NCBI RefSeq assembly: GCF_017654505.1
Contig: NC_054543.1
Location: 28,774,525-28,838,524, forward strand
Direction of reading: 5' to 3'
DNA: 64,000 nucleotides
Origin: Polyodon spathula
Taxonomy: Eukaryota > Chordata > Actinopteri > Acipenseriformes > Polyodontidae
Below the pieces are notes generated by a model. The model was not told the DNA's origin, did not search any database, and saw nothing but the letters and a program-made list of their open reading frames with translations. Positions 36,826 through 47,167 of this stretch are shown in pieces (positions within the stretch are counted from its first letter, which is position 1; the number at the start of each line of letters is the position of its first letter). Made by a program: the position numbers and the translations under genes.

Positions 36826-38162
36826 TGTGACGGCAGCTTGCCTTGGGTTCAGCAGGAAGAAAGGAGACACTGCAAAAGATTTCTTTTTGCGCTTGTGCCA
36901 TTTATTGCACTAGCTGTGGGCTAGGGCTGGTGCTTAAAAGTGCCGTTGGTTTGAAAAGTAAGTAATAAAATTGATTACAGAAGATAGCACCCTCTCCAAA
37001 ACAGCACGCAGGCTTCACCTTATATAGAGTTAGCAGGTGGGAAAGAGCGGGCCTGTTTGGAACCAGGCTGCAGCAGCTACACAGACAGACAGATAGTGAA
37101 CACCATATACACTATTAACACACAAATCCCACCCCCCAGCAGTTCAATACAGCACCAGAATGTCCCACTCGGCAGTCCTATGGGACCTGACCCTTCACTG
37201 CCCCCCCGCTTAAACACTTCCCGGCCCGGGAAGAACCTGCTTCAGTCCAGTATAGGAGGCTTTTCAGAGTTGTCTCTCGGGGGCTCTGGCGATGCAGGGC
37301 AGTCTCTCTCAGGCATGGGACACTGGCAGAGGTCGTGGGGCTGAGCTCTCTGACGGGAGAGTGGCTGCGTCTCACGATCAGTGGCTGAGTCTCTCTTTCA
37401 GCGGCTGCGGCTCTTTCTCGGGCAGCTCAAGCTGCCAGTGCACCTCACAGCAGGCCTTGACTGGCGTGGACTCAGTGCCGTTGCTTTGCTGCTGGTCCAG
37501 CTCCCCCATGGATCTCTAGCAAGCTTTCAATGCTCGAGGCATTATTCCTACGAGGAATTGTTGGCGGACCAGCTCGAGGTACTCTGCCTCTTGAAGCCCG
37601 GGATAAGCATAGTAGGCCTTTGACACGAGGTTTCGCACAAATTCCTTGCAGGTCTACGCCCACTAGAATGTGCCCTCTCTCCACATTCTCTGCTGCCATT
37701 GCTCCCTCGCCTTTCTCTTCCAATTTCCTTCTGAGGTTTCCATATCCCGTTTTCTTCTGACACCAATGTGACAGAGGCTTGCCATGGGTTCAGCGGGAAG
37801 AAAGGAGACACTGCAAAAGATTTCTTTGGTGCTTGTAAGTGCTGTGTATTGCACTAGCTGTGGGCTAGGACTGCTGCTTAAAAGGGTCGTTGGTTTGAAA
37901 AGCAGGTAATAAAATGGATTACAGAAGATAGCTCTACTTGCTGCCACTCTCTCAGCACACCCTCTCTAAAAGCAGCACACAGGCTGCACCTTATAGTCAT
38001 CAGGCAGGAAAGAGCAGACCTGGTTAGAAGCAGGCTGCAGCAGCTACACAGACAGACAGACAGTGAACACCATATACACAATTAACACAAATCCCTCCAC
38101 ACAGCAGTTCAGTGCAGCACCAGAAAGTCCCACTCGGCAATCCTGTAGGACCCGATGCTACA
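36826..38162 (-). mobile_element. Small non-autonomous LTR retrotransposon with two LTRs
   Basis: Two direct repeats about 380 bp long (36826-37197 and 37767-38162) begin TGTGAC on the forward strand and share the landmarks gcttgcc.tgggttcagc.ggaag and cactcggca.tcct. Read on the reverse strand, the LTR at 37767-38162 is followed by ttggtgtcagaagaaaac, which looks like a Gypsy primer-binding site. The LTR at 36826-37197 is preceded by the purine tract gcgggggggcag. This fixes the reverse orientation. Only about 570 bp lie between the LTRs, with no pol. Short reverse frames with charged residues may be gag leftovers. The flanking pentamers do not match. Confidence 0.7.
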
Positions 38163-38183
38163 AAAGTATTACAAGCATGTATA

Positions 38184-38186
<3 letters not shown>

Positions 38187-38255
<69 letters not shown>
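38187..38255. repeat. (TA)n microsatellite
   Basis: About 34 AT units directly after the right LTR. The Tyr-Ile frames through it are artefacts. Confidence 0.95.
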
Positions 38256-38259
<4 letters not shown>

Positions 38260-38290
38260 GAATCCTTGCTTCTGGTTGCACTCTATGACT

Positions 38291-38640
38291 GTATAGTCCA
38301 GTCTTCCACACACTACCAGGTGTGTTTAAATAACAAACACTGACAGTAGTAGTCCAGTTACCCTCCGTGGGTTGTATTTATTTTAGAAAAACAAAATCAA
38401 ATAAACAAACAAAACCTAACCCTTTCTTTGGTCCCAAACTAAACACTTATTTTTCCCACCAAACTAAACAGGGGCAGGCTAATTCTGCTTACCCTGAAAC
38501 AAACTTTCCATTCAGTTTTAAAGTCCTCTGTTACCTCAGCGTTTGGTCTCTTCTATTTGTTCTCCCCTCCCCCACCATCTCAACTTTACCGGCTTTAACT
38601 CCAGTCCTGACATAGGTACACTCCCCAGGGTCTTAAAGCC
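38291..38640 (-). mobile_element. Probable LTR fragment, reverse orientation
   Basis: On the reverse strand it has an AATAAA signal (aaaataaatacaac near 38376) with T-rich flanks, preceded by a moderately GC leader, as in an R-U5 region. No terminal pair or duplication was identified, so the limits are approximate. Confidence 0.3.
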
Positions 38641-39327
38641 TCCTATATGCTGTCTAACATAATACCTTATTTTCAACAAAACAACATAAACCCAAGTCTG
38701 TGATTTAACCTAATACATCAATTTGTGGGAACAAATTTACATTAATTTATTAACTGTAATTTTACTTTTACACACATTACATTATTTCACAGTTTGTTTA
38801 CTTCCCAGTTGGTTTATGTTGTCTTCACATTTTATTATTTTATTATCACCACAACCGTTACCCAGATGGAGTGTGCATTCATTACAGCCACGGCCCCACA
38901 GCTGACCAATTTTGCTCCGGAATGTACACTCCATCACAATATATTTACCATAATACTTAAATTACACACCTCTGGCATTTATTTACTATATTTACCAGCA
39001 GACCCGGTGCATATTAGAGACCGACAATTATTTGAGACCGCCGTTTATATTAGATCACTAGCTTCACGTGCGGTCAGTGAGACGCCGCTAACACACAACC
39101 TTGTAGCAACATCGTAATTCAATCTAAACACTCCAGCAACTTTGTTAAAAGGTTGTGTGTCAGTGGGAACTAAGTTAGATTTCTTTCATAATAAAATTAC
39201 ATTGTATTATACACCCTCAAGTATAGAGCGAAAGTATTATTATAATGGTCTTTTTATATGCACTGGTTAACAACGATACGGTATGGAAAACATTGGAAAA
39301 TGAACAAGTAGAAGTACGAATTTGTAT
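38641..39327. other. Non-coding stretch with two short hairpins
   Basis: gatggagtgtgcattc near 38863 is inverted near 38920 as ggaatgtacactccatc, and cacacaaccttgt near 39095 is inverted near 39145 as aaaaggttgtgtg. Both could be ends or arms of small elements. No gene is visible. Confidence 0.35.
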
Positions 39328-39425
39328 TTAACCCTTTGTTGTCCTATGTCGGACCCTGTCCGACATCATCAAAGCACAGGTCTCTAGTCATTTTTTCTCC
39401 GGAAAAAGCAGAGAAAACCTTTCAA
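39328..39425 (+). mobile_element. piggyBac-like terminal fragment
   Basis: TTAA at 39328-39331 is followed by CCCTTTGTTGTCCTATGTCGG. The next ~90 bp match the element end at 5014 with a deletion (shared caaagcacaggtctctagtc and gcagagaaaacctttcaa). Similarity ends at about 39421 near an ACT/AAT microsatellite. Two TTAA-CCC starts of the same sequence support a piggyBac-type repeat. Confidence 0.5.
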
Positions 39426-39447
39426 CAGAATTAGATGTACCATTGTT

Positions 39448-39464
39448 ACTACTACTACTACTAC

Positions 39465-39514
<50 letters not shown>
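39448..39514. repeat. (ACT)n(AAT)n microsatellite
   Basis: Six ACT units followed by about 17 AAT units. Confidence 0.9.
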
Positions 39515-39517
<3 letters not shown>

Positions 39518-40016
39518 GTTACAGTATATCTACTAAAGGCAGCCCTGTAAATATCAGAACACAGGTGTGTAGGCTACACTTACAGTACAATAATAGTAAT
39601 AATAATAACAACTACAATGGAAGTTTCTGGAGAAACTTCCTCTGCGTTGTAAAATGTGTAAAATATCAAAAACCAGTGTGTAAGGAGATATATACTGTCA
39701 AAACCATTAATTGTCCAGTTTCACCATGAAGCAGAAGTCAAAACTCAAAGTACAAGACATTTTGGAAAGGTCTTAGTTAGTTTCATATGTGTTTAATAGT
39801 AAAAATGCGTTTATCTGCAGTCTGTAAGGAAATATAAGCTGTCCAACACTGTGTGACCCCCCCCAAAAAAAGGTCGAAGTTCAAAATAAAGTTTTACATT
39901 AAGTATACGCAATATTTCACTTATTCATTATATAGAGTCAGTTGACAGCTACCAGCATGTACAAATGGAACAGTTCTACATGACATGGTTCCCAAGTTAT
40001 AGCCATTACAGTTTTG
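39515..40016. other. Non-coding stretch
   Basis: No gene or clear repeat. A run of C and then A lies at 39857-39870. Confidence 0.35.
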
Positions 40017-40280
40017 GGGATCACAGGGATGAGGTTAATTTCTATCCCTGCCAAATACATGTGAGAAAGTGACTGTTCCCAAATTAGATAATTGGTGCTA
40101 GTTGGGAACAGCCACATCAGATAAAAAGGGGATCTTGAAGCTCCATTAGGGTAGACTACCAGGGAGCTGGGAACAGGGCAAAAGGCAAAGAGCAAAGGCA
40201 AAGGCTAAGGCTAAGGCTAAGGCCTGTGTGAAGCTTAGGTGTGTGCAAACCTGGGATAAACGGTATTAATGCTTACAGTG
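40017..40280 (+). mobile_element. Truncated LTR, family A
   Basis: ggatcacagggatgaggttaatttc...ctgccaaatacatgtgagaaagtg matches the front third of family A LTRs, such as the reverse-strand copies near 48700 and 60500. A TATA-like ataaaaagg lies at about 40120. The 5' TGTGGCA end is missing. A hexamer array (ctaagg x3-4) at 40197-40224 is private to this copy. The 3' end is not clear. Confidence 0.5.
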
Positions 40281-40896
40281 TTGGTGTAAAACAATATATT
40301 TCACATTTTCTTTAGAAGTGTTAACCAGTAAATGAACAAAGTGTCTAACAGTGTATGAATACCAATGTTACATTGTGCTGCTGTTTTTCCTGCTATATTT
40401 CATAGCAATGGTGCACCATGGGCTTGGTGACTGACACATTTATGATGTTAGAGTCGCTGAAATGTAAGCAACTTTCTTTAATGCAGTGCTGATCTTAACA
40501 ACATTTAACTGACCTCTAGAACTATAGCAAATTGCATAAGAACATACATTTTTAAAGCAAGTATAAAGGTCAGTTTAGATTGTTGGATCGTAACACATTT
40601 GTTTACATTAAAATGACAACCTAAAACAAATTGAGCTGACCTGTTACAACAAGAGTCAAGTTTAGGGAAAATAGCTTTGCTGTCATTCCATGTATATAAT
40701 CCCCATTGCCTGACGGGTAGCCACTTTTGTTTAACTGTACATATTCTATCAAATAAAGATGTGATGAGAATTGGAAATTAAGTTTCAATACATGTTTTGC
40801 TAATTAATGCTATTATAATACATGGTGAACAATACATTTCAGTCTTGTGTTTTCAGTCTTATTATACACGGTGGTGACGTGAGACTCGTCTTTAAT
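40281..40896. other. Non-coding stretch
   Basis: Nothing recognised. Its last part, about 40861-40887, is a diverged direct repeat of the flank on the far side of the next element (41416-41440). Confidence 0.35.
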
Positions 40897-41415
40897 AACA
40901 CTGTGTAACAAAATTATTATTATTTTTTGTTCCTGGGTAGTAAATGTTATTTCCTAATTGCTTATGCCTCAAAAGTATAGAACATGGCTATTATTCCCCA
41001 CAAACTTTGCTTTTGTGACCAGGACAGTGATATTTCAAAATATCACTATTTCCAATGGGAAAATGGGCAAATGTGTGTCTTTTCGTTCACATAAAGTCAG
41101 AAAAAAACAACATATGAATCCAAATTAACATGTATTTATACTAAAGTAATACAAAGATGACTACAAAAGATTTAGAATTGAGTAGTTTTTCGAGATTTAC
41201 AATTATACTTTAAATACAGTTTCTGACTTTATGTGAACGAGAAGACACAGATTTGCCCATTTTCCCATTGGAAATAGTGATATTTTGAAATATCACTGTT
41301 CTGGTCACAAAAGCAAAGTTTGTGGGGAATAATAGCCATTTTCTATACTTTTGAGGCATAAGCAATTAGGAAATAACACTTACTACCCAGGAACAAAAAT
41401 TGTGTAACATAGTGT
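40897..41415. mobile_element. Foldback MITE, copy 2 (full palindrome)
   Basis: Left arm 40905-41110 and right arm 41218-41413 are near-perfect inverted repeats of about 200 bp each. Both contain tgttcctgggtagtaa, gcttatgcctcaaaagtat and ccatttccc-type blocks. About 105 bp lie between them, with a second inner segment. The ends look like taacactgtgtaac and its inverse. There is no ORF. It is a non-autonomous DNA element whose single strand would form a long hairpin. Copy 1 is at 32963. Confidence 0.75.
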
Positions 41416-41441
41416 AATATACGGTGGTGGCGTGAGACCTG

Positions 41442-41724
41442 TGTATAATTAGATTTCCCATGTAGAATTAGCTTGATGATGAAACTGCTGGCCTCAGCCT
41501 TTAAAAAAAAACTCTACCACCAGAACATGAACACACAAAAAAACACCCTCAGTACCAAAAAAAACCACAATGGCCTGCATTTTTTTAAAGTTTTATCTTC
41601 AGCCACAAGCCCTTTGTGGGATGTTAGTCAATGTTGACTGATGCCTCTCAAAAAGGCTCTTGAGTGAGAGAGTGCAAGCTTTTGTGATTCATAGCAGTTT
41701 ACAGCTAGCACTCAATTGGGTGTA

Positions 41725-41782
<58 letters not shown>

Positions 41783-42149
41783 GTACAAACATGTTTGAAC
41801 AATACATATCAACGTACAATTATAAATGAACAATCAAAAAATAATAAAGTAACCTTCTCAATTGCTTGTTAAACAGTCCATCTTTTTCTCTCTCTGTCCT
41901 ACATCACACCACACTTGTATATCTGTGTGCAAGACTATTAAGTTATTTTACTCTCTGTTCATTTGAGACTCTCTGTTTGAGCCCGGTATTATAGTGCGAA
42001 CCTCCTTATAGTGGGAGGGGAGGGCAATCTTTGAAACAGGCTGCGCATTGAGAATGGTACTAAGGGTCGTGGCAAAGGAAACAGTTTAGTGCACTAGCAG
42101 GTTAGTCGTGTCCAGCTGATATTTGAATAGTGAATAAACTCTGTAAGTC
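41442..42149. other. Non-coding stretch around the (TTA)n tract
   Basis: No gene. The part at about 41990-42060 (cccggtattatagtgcgaacc) is moderately GC and unrecognised. Confidence 0.35.
41725..41782. repeat. (TTA)n microsatellite
   Basis: About 19 ATT units. The poly-Ile frame is an artefact. Confidence 0.95.
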
Positions 42150-42239
42150 TTTTGTTGTGACGACAAAATAATGGCACTGTAGCTTTCACTTTTAGTAAGA
42201 GTTGTGTGATGCACTGGCATTTTAGATTATTCAATGAGA

Positions 42240-42304
42240 TGAGGTTAAAAGCTCTATAACCAGTAATACAGACGAGACTGACTCTTCTGCATAGTGGTTA
42301 AGAC
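42240..42304 (+). repeat. SINE fragment broken at a Tc1 junction
   Basis: aggttaaaagctctataacc then acagacgaga and tgcatagtggttaagac match the SINE relics at 11808 and 12226, including the A-box-like tagtggttaag. The similarity stops at about 42304, where Tc1 transposase coding sequence begins without a TIR, so the two are joined by deletion or truncated insertion. Confidence 0.45.
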
Positions 42305-43091
42305 GTCCACGAAGTCACAAAAAGCCCTAGCAGCATCTCTCGCCTCGGCTAAGGTCAGTGTTCATGACTCCACCATCAGAAAGACACTGGACAAAAATGG
42401 GGTTCATGGCAGAGTAGCAAGGCAGAAACCATTGCTCACTAAGAAGAACATGAGTGCTTGTCTCAAGTTTGCCAAAAAGCACCTGGATGATCCTCAAGAG
42501 TTCTGGAACAATGTTCTATGGACAGATGAGTCAAAAGTGGAACTTTTTGGCCAACATGGGCTTTGTTATGTCTGGCGAAAACCAAACTCTGTATTCCATA
42601 GTAAGAACCTCATACCAACGGTCAAGCATGGTAGTGGTAGTGTCATGATTTGGGAATGCTTTGCTGCATCAGGACCTGGACGACTTGCCATCATTCAAGG
42701 AACCATGAATTCTGCTCTGTATCAGAGAATTCTACAGGTGAATGTCAGGCCAGCCGTCCGTGAGCTGAAGTTGAAGCACAGCTGGGTCATGCAGCAAGAC
42801 AATGATCTGAAACACACAAGCAAGTCTACATCAGAATGGTTGAAGAACAAGAAATTTAAAGTTTTGGATGGGCCTAGTCAAAGTCCAGACCTAAACCCCA
42901 CTGAAATGTTGTGGCAGGACCTGAAACAAGCAGTTTATGCTCGAAAACTCACACATGTCATTGAGTTGAAGCAGTTCTGCATGAAGAAGTGGGCCAAAAT
43001 TCCTCCACAGCACTGTGAGAGACTGATCAATAACTACAGGAAGTGTTTGGTTGCAGTTTTTGCTGCTAAAGGTGGAGTAACTAGTTGTTGA
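42294..43091 (+). pseudogene. Tc1 transposase, N-terminally truncated but open through the catalytic core
   Basis: This 265-codon frame opens at a GTG inside the flanking SINE; no ATG of the original gene remains. From about residue 20 it carries the second HTH (DSTIRKTLDKNGVHGR), then the catalytic domain: LWTDESKVELFG with Asp78, RKPNSVFH, the glycine-rich HGSGSVMIWECF, MQQDNDLKHTS with Asp169, and SPDLNPTEMLW with Glu204. Asp169 and Glu204 have 34 residues between them, so the DD34E triad is complete, and no stop interrupts the core. The first DNA-binding domain (roughly 80 residues of a ~340-residue protein) is missing, as is the left TIR, so the copy cannot transpose itself. Confidence 0.85.
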
Positions 43092-43296
43092 GTCTAAGGG
43101 GGAGATTACTTTTTCACACAGTGCCATTGGGTGTTGCATAACTTTCTTTAATAAATAAAGTATCAAAATTTTGTGTTATTTGTTCACTCAGGGTCCCTTT
43201 TATCTAATATTAGATTTTGGTTGAAGGTCTGATAACATTCAGTGTCAAAAATATGCAAAAATAAAGAAAATCAGACAGGAGGCAAATACTTTTTCA
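42305..43296 (+). mobile_element. Truncated Tc1-type transposon
   Basis: The left TIR and the N-terminal transposase region are missing. The 3' untranslated region and part of the right TIR remain (aggcaaatactttttca at about 43280-43296), then the sequence stops short of a complete terminus. Confidence 0.75.
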
Positions 43297-43603
43297 TGGT
43301 AAACAAAAGGGAGGCAGACAACTGCAGCAAGATCTCATGCAGATGTTTATTAAGTTCAGCATCAGTAAATCACAACACAGCCCCGAGCTGCTCGCATGCC
43401 GCGCCTAAATAGAGACCCTCAGTTCCTAGCAAGTAGCTGACTGGCGGAACAGAACACAAATCACAGAACAGCAAACACAGACCCCATCTAGATACAGCTG
43501 CACTGTGAATGTGCCACCCCAGGCAGGGCTAGCACTGCCTAGAGACAAAATGCTCTTTAATCACAGATTCATGCAGGGCAACACACAAATGGCGGGAATG
43601 ACA
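43297..43603 (-). mobile_element. Possible LTR between two Tc1 elements, reverse orientation
   Basis: The block starts tggtaaacaaaagggaggcag and ends ggcgggaatgaca, giving TG...CA ends and a GC-rich U3-like portion with ttaagt and taaatag motifs. It abuts the truncated Tc1 at its left. The flanking pentamers do not match and no related copy is in the window. Confidence 0.35.
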
Positions 43604-43645
43604 GGATCGTACATACATACACTTAGCACAGATCGTTAAAATATA

Positions 43646-44722
43646 CAGTGCCTTGTAAAAGTATTCAGACCCCTGACCAATTCTCTCATATTACCGAATT
43701 ACAAACGGTACATTGAAATTTTGTTCTGTTTGATATTTTATTTTTAAATACTAAAAGTAATGGTGGAATAATGGTGCACCAGTCAATCATATCAAGAGCT
43801 CTGCATAAGACTGGCCTGTATGGGAGGGTGGCAAGAAAGAAGCCGTTACTCAAAAAGTACCATCTCAAAGCACATCTGGAGTTTGCCAGAAAGCATGAGA
43901 GTGACCCAGCTGCGATGTGGGAAAAGGTTTTGTGGTCAGATGAGACCAAAATAGAGCTTTTTGGCCAAAACTCAAAGCGCTATGTGTGGCGCAAACCTAA
44001 CACTGCCCATGCCTCAAAACACACCATCCCTACAGTGAAGTATGGTGGTGGCAGCATCATGCTGTGGGGATGCTTCTCATCAGCAGGGACTGGGCATCTT
44101 GTTACAATTGAAGGAAGACTGGATAGAGCAAAATACAGGAAAATGCTGCAAGAGAATCTGCTTCAGTCCGCTAAAAAACTGAAGCTTGGGAGGAAATTCA
44201 CCTTTCAGCAGGACAATGATCCCAAGCACAAGGCCAAAGCAACATTGGAGTGGCTCAAGAACAAAAAGGTGAATGTCCTACAGTGTCCCAGTCAAAGTCT
44301 TGATCTCAATCCCATTGAGAATCTGTGGCACTATTTGAAAATATCGGTCCACAAGCGTCGTCCAACCAACCTGAACAACCTGGAGCAAATCTGCCAAGAA
44401 GAATGGGACAAAATCACTCCGTCACTGGTGTAAAGCTGGTACATACTTACCCCAAAAGACTTAAAGCTGTTATTGCAGCGAAAGGTGGCTCTACCAATTA
44501 TTAATGTGTAGGGGTTGGATACTTATGCAAGCAAGATATTTCAGTTTTTTATTTTTCTTAAAAATAATTCCCAACATAAAACCAATGTCACTTTACAATA
44601 ATTGATTTTGAGTTTCAGTGTTTTAAAGATAAAATATCGAACAGAATGAAATTTCAATGTACCATTTGTAATTCAGTAATATAAGAGAATTGGTCAGAGG
44701 TCTGAATACTTTTGCAAGGCAC

Positions 44723-44724
<2 letters not shown>
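43646..44724 (+). mobile_element. Tc1-type transposon, both TIRs, internal deletion
   Basis: Left cagtgccttg with aaaagtattcagac and right gtctgaatacttttgcaaggcactg are inverted, and the inverted similarity continues inward (caattctct, tacattgaaattt and aaatttcaatgta). A TA precedes the left end (43644-43645). The right TA has been eroded into the adjacent TG/TA microsatellite. At 1,079 bp it is shorter than the usual ~1.6 kb, because the sequence between the left TIR and the middle of the transposase is deleted. Confidence 0.85.
43771..44433 (+). pseudogene. Tc1 transposase, N-terminal deletion, intact catalytic triad
   Basis: A 220-codon ORF starts at an ATG. It begins in the linker after the DNA-binding domains ([20 protein letters not shown]), followed by [12 protein letters not shown] with Asp57, [30 protein letters not shown] with Asp148, and [14 protein letters not shown] with Glu183. 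Exactly 34 residues lie between Asp148 and Glu183, so DD34E is intact. The N-terminal ~120 residues, including both HTH domains, are gone. The C-terminus runs to ITPSLV and stops where relatives continue a few dozen residues, in another frame (LKAVIAAKGGST-type end visible at 44460-44500). The product could not bind TIRs. Confidence 0.85.
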
Positions 44725-44791
<67 letters not shown>

Positions 44792-44820
44792 TATATAATA
44801 TATATATATATATATAATAT
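44725..44820. repeat. (TG)n(TA)n microsatellite
   Basis: TG units then TA units with a few AATA interruptions, at the right edge of the Tc1 element. Tyr-Ile frames are artefacts. Confidence 0.95.
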
Positions 44821-45370
44821 TTTTAAAAGCATGAAAAACATAAGTATTTTGGTTCACACTATTCATGTTGAAATAAAACATATAATATCTCAACCAAAAT
44901 CTCACCCGCTGTCAGAAGTGTAGTGGCCTGGTTTTATCAAGAAGGACTGTGATGTATATTGAATTGTTATAGGCACTGGCTCTGGGCCCATGTAATCACA
45001 GGCATGACAGGTAAATATGGCAGAAAGCCATCTTTTACATTTACTGCACACCATTGTTCCTCTTCAATAGAAAACACATTATATGTGTTTCTTTTAATAA
45101 TAAAACAATTGCTGTAAGATATTCCATGAAAATAATGAATTCCTAGTTGGATTCAGAATATTTTTTACTTAAAGAGCAACTTCATAAGTCTTAAACATCA
45201 CAATTATTTAGCTATGCCACATCTTCACCTTGTACACTGTAGTGTAACCTTGTTAAATAAATATCACATTTTGTGACTTTAGGATCACAAAAGCAACGAT
45301 ACAGGAGGATATCCATCAGACTGACCTAAGTTTTAGTCGAGGAAGTAATTTTAGCATTAGTAATATTACT
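44821..45370. other. Non-coding stretch
   Basis: AT-rich, no gene or repeat recognised. Confidence 0.35.
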
Positions 45371-45639
45371 TGTGCAAGTTTTATTACATAAGCACAGTTG
45401 CATGACATAACAGCGAATCCAAGACCGCGCTGACATAACCGCAGCGGCCATTACTGCGCCAGCCATTACAACGACTGCCCATAACAGCGCTACGACATTA
45501 CCGTGACGGACATTACAGCAACTGCCCATAACAGCGCTACGACATCGTCGAGACGGAGACTACAGTGCCGTCCATTATAACGACTGCCCATAACAGCGCT
45601 ATGACATCATCGCGCTGAACTACTTATTATTTACTTACT

Positions 45640-45700
45640 TGTTATTATTTATTTCTTAGCAGACACCCTTACCCAGGGTGACTTACAGTTGTATACAAAA
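45640..45700 (+). repeat. Short interspersed repeat fragment
   Basis: tatttcttagcagacaccctta and cccagggtgacttacag form a word set I associate with interspersed repeats in fish genomes. No ends can be defined. It sits in the spacer between the inverted arrays. Confidence 0.35.
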
Positions 45701-45888
45701 AATACTTACAGTACAATTAAGGGACAAGATACAAAATACAATTACTTCAGTCCTAATAAGAGCAAGTATCCCTACTGAACCTACTGTTTTGTTTTTCTTT
45801 TCTTTTCTAGCATGACACTTTTATCCAGAGCAAGTTCTCTTTTTTTTTAAATTAAAATCATTCTCCTTTATGTAATTGCTGGGCACAC

Positions 45889-45953
<65 letters not shown>
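45889..45953. repeat. (TTA)n microsatellite
   Basis: About 21 ATT units, in the spacer between the inverted arrays. Confidence 0.95.
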
Positions 45954-46556
45954 TTCTAGTACTACTGCTAATCAGGGTCTGTAAACTATTTCTAATAAAA
46001 GGGTATATACGAGTCTGACTGACACTGCTAAGTCATATTAAAGCCTGCGTACTGAGGGCGGCGGGGGGAGTTCCTGGTAAGTAACGCGTTTGTGAGCTTT
46101 GCAGAGTCTTCTGGGAATTGAATTGTAGTTCGGTGTGGTGATGTCGTAGCGCTGTTATGGGCAGTTGATATAATGGTTGGCACTGTAATGTTGGTCGCAG
46201 TGATGTCATAGCGCTGTTATGGGCAGTCGCTGTAATGTCCGTCGCAATGATGTCATAGCGATGTTATGGGCAGTCGCTGTAATGTCCGTCACGGTGATGT
46301 TGTAGTGCTGTTACAGGCAGTCACTGCAGTGTCTGTCACGGTGATGTTGTAGTGCTGTAATGTCTGTCACGGTGATGTTGTAGTGCTGTAATGTCTGTCA
46401 CAGTGATGTTGTAGTGCTGTAATGTCCGTCACGTTGATGTTGTAGTGCTGTTATGGGCAATGGCTGTAATGGTCAGCATGGTAATGGCCCCTGAAGTGAT
46501 GTCGGCGTGGTCTTGGACTTGCAGTGATGTTGTAATACACAGAAGCACAATACTTC

Positions 46557-46972
46557 ACAGTACTTATTTTGGCTGCTGCAGCAGTTTAGTCCATAGCTTC
46601 TGTTTGTTTTGTTTTTGCACTACTTCCTGGTCCATGACATCACCCCACACGCCACTCAAGCCATCTATGTGACACACACTTGCAAGGTACAGCTTAGCTA
46701 CACACAGCAGTATGGCTTTTAAAATTATTATCGAGTACCACATTACTGTATTTTTGGTTCCTTCAATTTTATTTTCACTTTGTCTCCATTTGCACTGTCG
46801 TCCTCAATGCTTTACTTCAGTTTCAGATGGGTATACAATATCATGATTAAAGCAGGCTGCTTTAAAACATTTGAGTATAAAGGCCCTTTTCAGTGCTTGT
46901 TTTGTTAAGCTGATCTTTATCTTTCTGTTTTATCTCTGTTGAAGCAGAAATGACACTTAAAGCAGGAGTTCT
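46557..46972. other. Non-coding stretch
   Basis: No gene. Its last octamer (acttaaag, 46965-46972) is the left target duplication of the hAT element. Confidence 0.4.
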
Positions 46973-47167
46973 TAACTGGGGGTCGAAGTTTCAAGGGGTC
47001 CTACAAAAATAAACCAGAGAATGTGTTATTGACCTGTCATAAGCATGGCAGAAATTAACATATTCTTGGGTTATCTAACATGAAACAGAGCTATTTCAGC
47101 AGGAGCACGACAGATTACAAAGCACAGGAAAATTCGTTGGAAACACACACAATAAATACCAGATATG

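Larger units (their letters stand above)
45371..46556. repeat. Inverted pair of minisatellite arrays (foldback structure)
   Basis: The left arm (about 45371-45620) has the word ctgcccataacagcgct at 45475, 45522 and 45584 (spacings 47 and 62). The right arm (about 46137-46556) has its reverse complement, in part decayed, with gggcag at about 46158, 46221 and 46268 (spacings about 62 and 47). The order of spacings is mirrored, so the arms are true inverted copies. Outer flanks (tccaagaccgcgctgac and gtcggcgtggtcttgga) also pair. The right arm is longer because a 31-bp unit (gtcacggtgatgttgtagtg core) has multiplied 3-4 times at 46330-46445. There is no ORF of substance. The arms are GC-rich against an AT-rich background. 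Confidence 0.75.

Noticed and set aside
36826..38162. Target-site duplication around the short LTR element
   Set aside because: The flanking pentamers (aatag and aaagt) do not match, so none is claimed.
45371..46556. CRISPR-like array of short repeats
   Set aside because: Units are degenerate, arranged as inverted arms, spacers are not unique, and the sequence is from a eukaryote-like genome.
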